Shown in pieces: positions 59,301-64,000 of a stretch of 64,000 nucleotides of DNA. The stretch is from Isoetes taiwanensis (lineage: Eukaryota; Streptophyta; Lycopodiopsida; Isoetales; Isoetaceae). The notes beneath the pieces are model-generated. The model was not told the DNA's origin. It was given only the letters and a program-made list of their open reading frames with translations, and did no database searches. The stretch's first letter is position 1, and every line of letters begins with the position of its first letter. Location of the stretch: positions 2,309,146 through 2,373,145 of the forward strand of contig JAJEKV010000087.1 of assembly GCA_021234155.1 (NCBI GenBank). Direction: 5' to 3'. The position numbers and the translations under genes were made by a program.

Positions 59301-61051
59301 GCTGGGTTCAGCGGCGACGGACAGTGCAACTTCCCTCTCCGAATCGTGATTCGCTCGCCAATGGACTCGAATGTCGACATTGTCCCGGGGACCAAGTTTC
59401 GTGGCAGAAGACCACCTCTTCTCGAGGAAGGCCAAACTATCTCATGTCCAACACACTCGTAGTCAATTGGCCTAGGAGGTGGTCATCGCCGAATACCGCA
59501 ACGTAGGGCGTAAGTGTTTCTTTTTTTTGCAAAACTGACCGTGCAACTTGGTCTCTTGGGTAATTTCGGCCTCTAGGACGATGTGGCGAAGTCGAATCAC
59601 CATTCCGGAGCCTCCGCAATGTCCGAACGACAAAACACTTTGGTTTCTACACGGTCGACCGCAGAACGCTTCGCGGTTTGATAAGTTCTCCCGGACGGAT
59701 GTTGGATTTTGTTGGACCTTATCGAGCCAGGGCCCTTGAAGGAAGGATTCAACGGTCGGATAGGGGAACCGAGATCCGGGACTGTGGTCTTTAGCGTACG
59801 GCCCCCCGGGGGAGCGCTGCCAGGAAAGGCTACCTCGGGAAACTTTTTGGGGCTCGCCTCTTGGGGTTTAGACTCTCCCCTCTAATGAGACGGCCTTGGA
59901 AGGTCCTGGCCTTGTTTGACTTGGGCAAGTGTGCGGCTTCGGCTGCCCAACAACGGGCTGCCCGGACCGTTCTAATGCAAACACTTTGATCTAAACCTTG
60001 TGGGAAATTTTGAAAACTGGCTCAGTATGTTGGCGATGACTTATGAAGCCTGCCGACAAAAATCAGAATTTAATTCCGCACTATGCATTAATTACGAATT
60101 TATGAATGTCTTGCTACCGCAAAAGCCGCCGTCCTTTACTTCTAACCGCCACAACGGAGGAGTACAGATCCAAACTCCATTCCGCCGGTTCCCCTTGCTT
60201 TATGTTCTGAGGCGCATCTTATCGGCCAAGTCCCAAGTGCAAAAGACCAAAACTTCGGCACCAAAAACGCAAAACCCCGCTAGAACCCGGCAACTCATAG
60301 GGTTTACGTTTGAGGCTCTATCCTTGTCGATTCGACTAGGACCTTTGGCGCTGTGTCTTGACGAGGGGGGGTGTTGACACCGAGCAGGGACCCTAAAACC
60401 ATCCGGGCGGCTTGCCCCAAAAGTCCTCTCCCAGAAGGCCGGGCGACGGACGGGCAACTTCCCTCTCCGGAATCATGATTCGCTCGCCAATGGACTCGAA
60501 ACGTCGACATTGCCACGGGGACCAAGTTTCATGGCCGTAAGACCACCCTTCTCGAGGAAGCGTCAAACTATCTCATGTCCAACACACTCGTAGTCAATTG
60601 GCCTAGGAGGTGGTCGCCGTAGAATCGCAACGTAGGGCGTAAGTGTTTCTTTCTTTTGCAAAAATGACCCGTGCAACCTGGTCTCTAGGGTAATTTCGCC
60701 CTCGGACGATGTGGCTTAAGTCGAATCGCCATTCAGAGCCTTCGCAATGTCCAACGACAAAACACTTTGGTTTCTACACGCGCCGACCGTAGACGGGCCG
60801 CGGTTTGATAAGTTCTCGGGACCGGATGTTGGATTTTTTGGACCTTATCGAGCGGGGCCCTTGAACGAAGGATTCAACGGTCGGATAAGGGAACCGAGAT
60901 CCGGGAGTGTGGTCTTTAGCGTACGGCCCTCCGGTGGAGCGCTGCCAGGAAAGGCTGCCTCGGGAAACTTTTTGGGGCTCGCCTCTTGGGGTTCAGACTC
61001 TCCCCTCTAATGAGACGGCCTTGCAAGGTCCTGGCCTTGTTTGACTTGGGC
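56324..61051 (-). repeat. Tandem array of a ~1.1-kb unit (4.2 copies)
   Basis: The landmark CGGTTTGATAAGTTCTC occurs at 56324, 57449, 58554, 59674 and 60801 (periods 1125, 1105, 1120, 1127). Each unit includes 'tgccctttacttctaa', 'ctcatagggtttacgttt', 'catgtccaacacactcgtag' and 'aaaacactttggtttctac'. The unit is the inverse of the sequence at 19.8-20.8 and 44.5-45.3 kb. Copies differ largely by small insertions/deletions in C/G-rich spots. Open frames inside are not conserved between copies. Confidence 0.95.
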
Positions 61052-61300
61052 ATGAGAAAAACATTTCACTAGGATATGCAGTGTTGGTGCACGATGAAAT
61101 AGCTCCGAGTCTTCCAGAGCTCACATGCTGCCACAAAAGTTCTCTTACGAAGTCCCTGGCGATGGACGAGCAATTTTCCCTCTCCAAAACCATGATTTGG
61201 CTCTTCCAATAGACTCAGAATATCGACATTACCCTGGGGACCAACTTTCGTGGCCAGAAGACCACCCTTGTTCTCCAAAAAGAACAAAGTACACTAGACG
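61052..61300 (-). repeat. Diverged extra segment of the same unit
   Basis: 'cgacattaccctggggacca' and 'ccaaaagttctcttacgaag' show a related but more diverged piece joined after the array at 'gacttgggcatgagaaaaac'. A junction or partial copy from another subfamily is likely. Confidence 0.75.
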
Positions 61301-61545
61301 TCCAGCAGACGTCCCGCGCGACGTCACGTCGCACGCGACGTCACGTCGCGACAAAAGTGACGACGCGATGCGGCGCGGGTCGACGGCGTGCGACTGGCGT
61401 GACAGATCCGCCACATCACGGTGTCGACGTCGACGCAGACCACGCGCCGATGCGGCGTATGTTCCGCGACGCGGACGCCGCGAGATTGACGTCGCATGGT
61501 GACATTATTTGCGACGTCACGTCGCACAGACGTCGCAAGCCCACG
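61300..61545. repeat. Right subterminal GACGTC/GCGACGTCACGTCGC repeats
   Basis: CpG-rich counterpart of the left subterminal zone, inverted. It ends in the right terminal repeat (61542-61572). Confidence 0.85.
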
Positions 61546-61572
61546 TCGTTAAATGTCCATTCTCTTGTTGTG

Positions 61573-62240
61573 TTACCTGGCTCCTTGCAATAGAATTCAT
61601 CGTCTTGACCATTTTTCAGAAAGTAACTTTCTCCGCAACGATGGACGCTCAGCCGTCATGAAACAACCATCGTTGGATGACGCTTCAAAGAATCTGCTTT
61701 TCTTTACAACACAAAATGCACGCTCCTCCGTCATGTTTCAACCTCCCGCTCATATTGTTCATGACACGGAAGTTGTTCCTCACATTCAAACTCCCCGAGG
61801 TGGAGATTGTGGACGTTGGCAACAATCAGCCAGTCCGCCTAGCTGCAAATCTTCCGACCACGCTCTTCAAAAAGTTCAAACACATTTTTGCCTGGAGCTA
61901 TAAAGATCTTCGGGGTATAAAACTTGGGGGAACTCACCATTCCTACCAAATCAGATGCACGTCCTGTGATAGCAACGACATGCACGGGCTCAACCCAAAT
62001 TACCGCGGACCGAAGTCAAGGCAATAAATTGACAAACTTTAGTTGCAGGTTTGATCTACGAGGTCAAACATTCAATGGGTGAGCCCCATCGTCATTGCTC
62101 TCAAACACGGTAAGATCCGCATTTGCGTAGACTATCGCAAACTAAATCAGGCCATAGAGCGTGATCACTTCCCGCTTCCCTTCACAGACCAGGTTCTGGA
62201 AGAGGTCGCTGGTCATGAAATGTACTCCTTCATGGAAAGC
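61573..62240 (+). pseudogene. Ty3/gypsy pol: linker and N-terminal reverse transcriptase, truncated
   Basis: The reading frame of the protease-linker continues directly after the second TTA copy. A later frame gives FKKFKHIFAWSYKDLRGI, the conserved lead-in to plant gypsy reverse transcriptase. Another shift leads to KIRICVDYRKLNQAI then ERDHFPLPFTDQVLEEVAG (62110-62230), reverse transcriptase motifs 1-2. Similarity ends after YSFM at about 62240, before the catalytic Y-x-DD box. RNase H, integrase and the 3' LTR are absent. Confidence 0.85.
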
Positions 62241-63090
62241 ACAATTTCATTATAATGGGAAAATTTTTAGTAAACTGGAATTTTTTATTATGGGGGTTGT
62301 ATAGACCTTATGTAGGGGTTGTATACACGTGTACAAAGACTCTATCATAGACCTTATGGGGGTTCTATACACGCGTGCTGTGTATCATACATACATGAAT
62401 ATTTAGAGAACATAATAACACGGTATCATATACCAACTTCCAAACACAATAGAGACCAAAGTATGAACTATGTATGTCCCTAGTAACCTTCCCCTGTGTT
62501 CCTAACCCCTTCCCCTTCCCTTTCCCTTCATGAGGTCTAACCCACGATCCGGGTTGGGAGTCAAGAGCTCACGCCATCCCATGCTGATTCTTCCCACCAT
62601 ATGGGGGTACCTAGTCATTAGAAAAAGTAATTCCACAGATAATACTCACGGAAGAAGAGCGGACCCAACTCCACAAAACCGTTGTACTCATTGTAGTACA
62701 CCCTAATAAGGCCATACATCCGTCCCCTTACAAATTTCATGAATGAACTCGATATGTATGCATCCAGAGTAAAAGCTAAATATCCAAAGACGAAGAAGAG
62801 GCCTCAATTGCTGTAGCATCTCGGCCCGTGATAAGGAGGGGTTCAAGCATTCCCCTCATTGCAAGTCTCCTATAACATTCAGATGGATTAATTTCCATCA
62901 GTGGCTCATGACCACAATCAAATCGCCCGTAATGAAGTTGATCAACTCCATTGTAAGCTCCTTGGTGGGACTGTGGCAACCTCCACTCCAAGAAATGGTC
63001 CCATAGTTCATCCATTCCGTGTCGCATTTAATGCCCGGGCATGCTTTGTGCCTTCCGAGTAGCCCAGGGAGGATTGGGTCCAATCATTTA
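62241..63090. other. Unassigned DNA after the retroelement break
   Basis: 'accttatg(t/g)(a/g)gggtt(g/c)tatacacg' is repeated at about 62308 and 62356. A minus-strand frame at 62776-63027 (83 codons, MRHGMDELWDHFLEWRLPQS...) has no recognised family. No splice structure was found. Confidence 0.4.
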
Positions 63091-63094
63091 AAAA

Positions 63095-63960
63095 GCAAGC
63101 AAGGATCACCGACGAGCAAGGAACACGAGGAGAGCAAGTAGCAAGTTCAAGAGCAAGCAACAAGATCAAGTAGCGTGGAGCACGGAATGAAGTAGCAAGG
63201 AACAAGGATCAAGATCAAGTAGCAAGATGCAATGAACAAGGAAGATCAAGTAGCAAGAAGATCAAGGAACAAGGAAGATCAAGGAGCAAGAAGCAAGGAT
63301 CAAGATCAAGTAGCAAGGAACAAGATCAAGTAGCAAGATCAAGAGCAAGGAACAAGATCAAGTAGGAAGGAGCACGGGAATGAAGTAGCAAGGAACAAGG
63401 ATCAAGATCAAGTAGCAAAAGAGCAAGATCAAGAGCAAGGAACAAGATCAAGTAGGAAGGAGCACGGAATGAAGTAGCAAGGAACAAGGATCAAGATCAA
63501 GTAGCCGGAAGCAATGAACAAGGAAGATCAAGTAGCAAGAAGATCAAGGAACAAGGAAGATCAAGTAGCAAGAAGATCAAGGAACAAGGAAGATCAAGGA
63601 GCAAGAAGCAAGGATCAAGATCAAGTAGCAAGGAACAAGATCAAGTAGCAAGATCAAGAGCAAGGAACAAGATCAAGTAGGAAGGAGCACGCGGGGAATG
63701 AAGTAGCAAGGAACAAGGATCAAGATCAAGTAGCAAAGAGCAAGATCAAGAGCAAGGAACAAGATCAAGTAGGAAGGAGCACGGAATGAAGTAGCAAGGA
63801 ACAAGGATCAAGATCAAGTAGCGAGTAAGCAATGAACAAGGAAGATCAAGTAGCAAGAAGATCAAGGAACAAGGAAGATCAAGTAGCAAGAAGATCAAGG
63901 AACAAGGAAGATGAAGGAGCAAGAAGCAAGGATGAAAAGTGAGAAGTGAAAACAAGGTAA
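63095..63960. repeat. Satellite of AAGATCAAGTAGCAAGGA words with ~300-bp higher-order period
   Basis: Short words (AAGATCAAGTAGCAAG, GGAACAAGGATCAAG) are arranged in a higher-order pattern. 'caatgaacaaggaagatcaa' recurs at about 63229, 63512 and 63832, and 'gtaggaaggagcacg' at about 63363, 63453, 63677 and 63770. The minus-strand open frame here is an artefact of the repeat. Confidence 0.95.
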
Positions 63961-64000
63961 AAGAATTTATAGCTAACGAATCCAATAATGTTGAAGTATA

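Larger units (their letters stand above)
54098..61572. mobile_element. CACTA-like (CMC) DNA transposon, 7,475 bp, non-autonomous
   Basis: The left end CACAACAAGAAAAGGGTCAT and the right end (reverse) CACAACAAGAGAATGGACAT are near-identical inverted termini continuing into TTTARCGACGTC. The 3-bp duplication TTA flanks it (54095-54097, 61573-61575). CAC ends plus a 3-bp duplication plus many short subterminal repeats (GACGTC/GCGACG) are hallmarks of the CACTA superfamily, although the fifth base gives CACAA rather than CACTA. No TNP2-type transposase frame was seen, so it must rely on another copy. It contains a poly(A) run (54341-54374), tRNA-like repeats, a purine tract and the 1.1-kb array. 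Confidence 0.85.

Noticed and set aside
57000-60530. Numerous open frames in the 1.1-kb array
   Set aside because: They are not conserved between copies; indels shift them and no protein motif appears.

Overview
This is nuclear DNA of a land plant, dense in transposable elements and poor in genes. The evidence is Ty1/copia and Ty3/gypsy retroelements, L1-like LINEs, GT-AG introns, a CACTA-type DNA transposon, and exons of plant-type proteins: a Euonymus-lectin (EUL) domain, an aldo-keto reductase and a NDUFAF7/MidA-like protein. No bacterial operons, CRISPR arrays, rRNA or complete tRNA genes were seen. The species cannot be fixed from the sequence. Nearly every coding segment is broken by stops or frameshifts; the best candidate for a living host gene is the EUL-lectin C-terminus near 10.5-10.96 kb.

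Layout. 0-7 kb: a 38-bp minisatellite, an A/C-rich repeat, a LINE remnant and long degenerate low-complexity tracts, one holding perfectly phased heat-shock-element pentamers. 7.7-9.5 kb: two LINE 3' ends, one poly(A)-tailed on the minus strand and one ending in (TTCC)n on the plus strand. 10.5-11 kb: EUL lectin exons. 11-15 kb: unassigned DNA with several short perfect tandem duplications. 15.8-18.4 kb: a recently broken, intron-containing DDE transposase-like gene. 19-22 kb: minisatellite, satellite-like units and a poly(A)-tailed element. 27.5-29 kb: Ty1/copia gag-protease with its tRNA-Met primer site (minus strand). 29.4-32.2 kb: two more LINE copies. 33.8-34.8 kb: two tandem MITE-like elements. 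35.7-39 kb: exon fragments of host genes, one locally duplicated.

39.4-62.2 kb is one nested structure. A Ty3/gypsy element (5' LTR, tRNA-Asp-like primer site, gag, protease, start of reverse transcriptase) is split twice. An 11.16-kb element with inverted ends sits inside the LTR with an ACTC target duplication. It contains a large palindrome, minisatellites, a possible captured gene fragment and perhaps a further 8-kb inserted element. A 7.475-kb CACTA-like element sits inside pol with a TTA target duplication; it carries GACGTC-rich ends and a 1.1-kb tandem array. The retroelement reading frame resumes exactly after the second insertion. 63.1-63.96 kb is a higher-order satellite.

The main themes are nested insertion, one satellite-like sequence family shared by several loci (19-21, 43-47 and 56-61 kb), and LINE copies that end in different microsatellites rather than poly(A).
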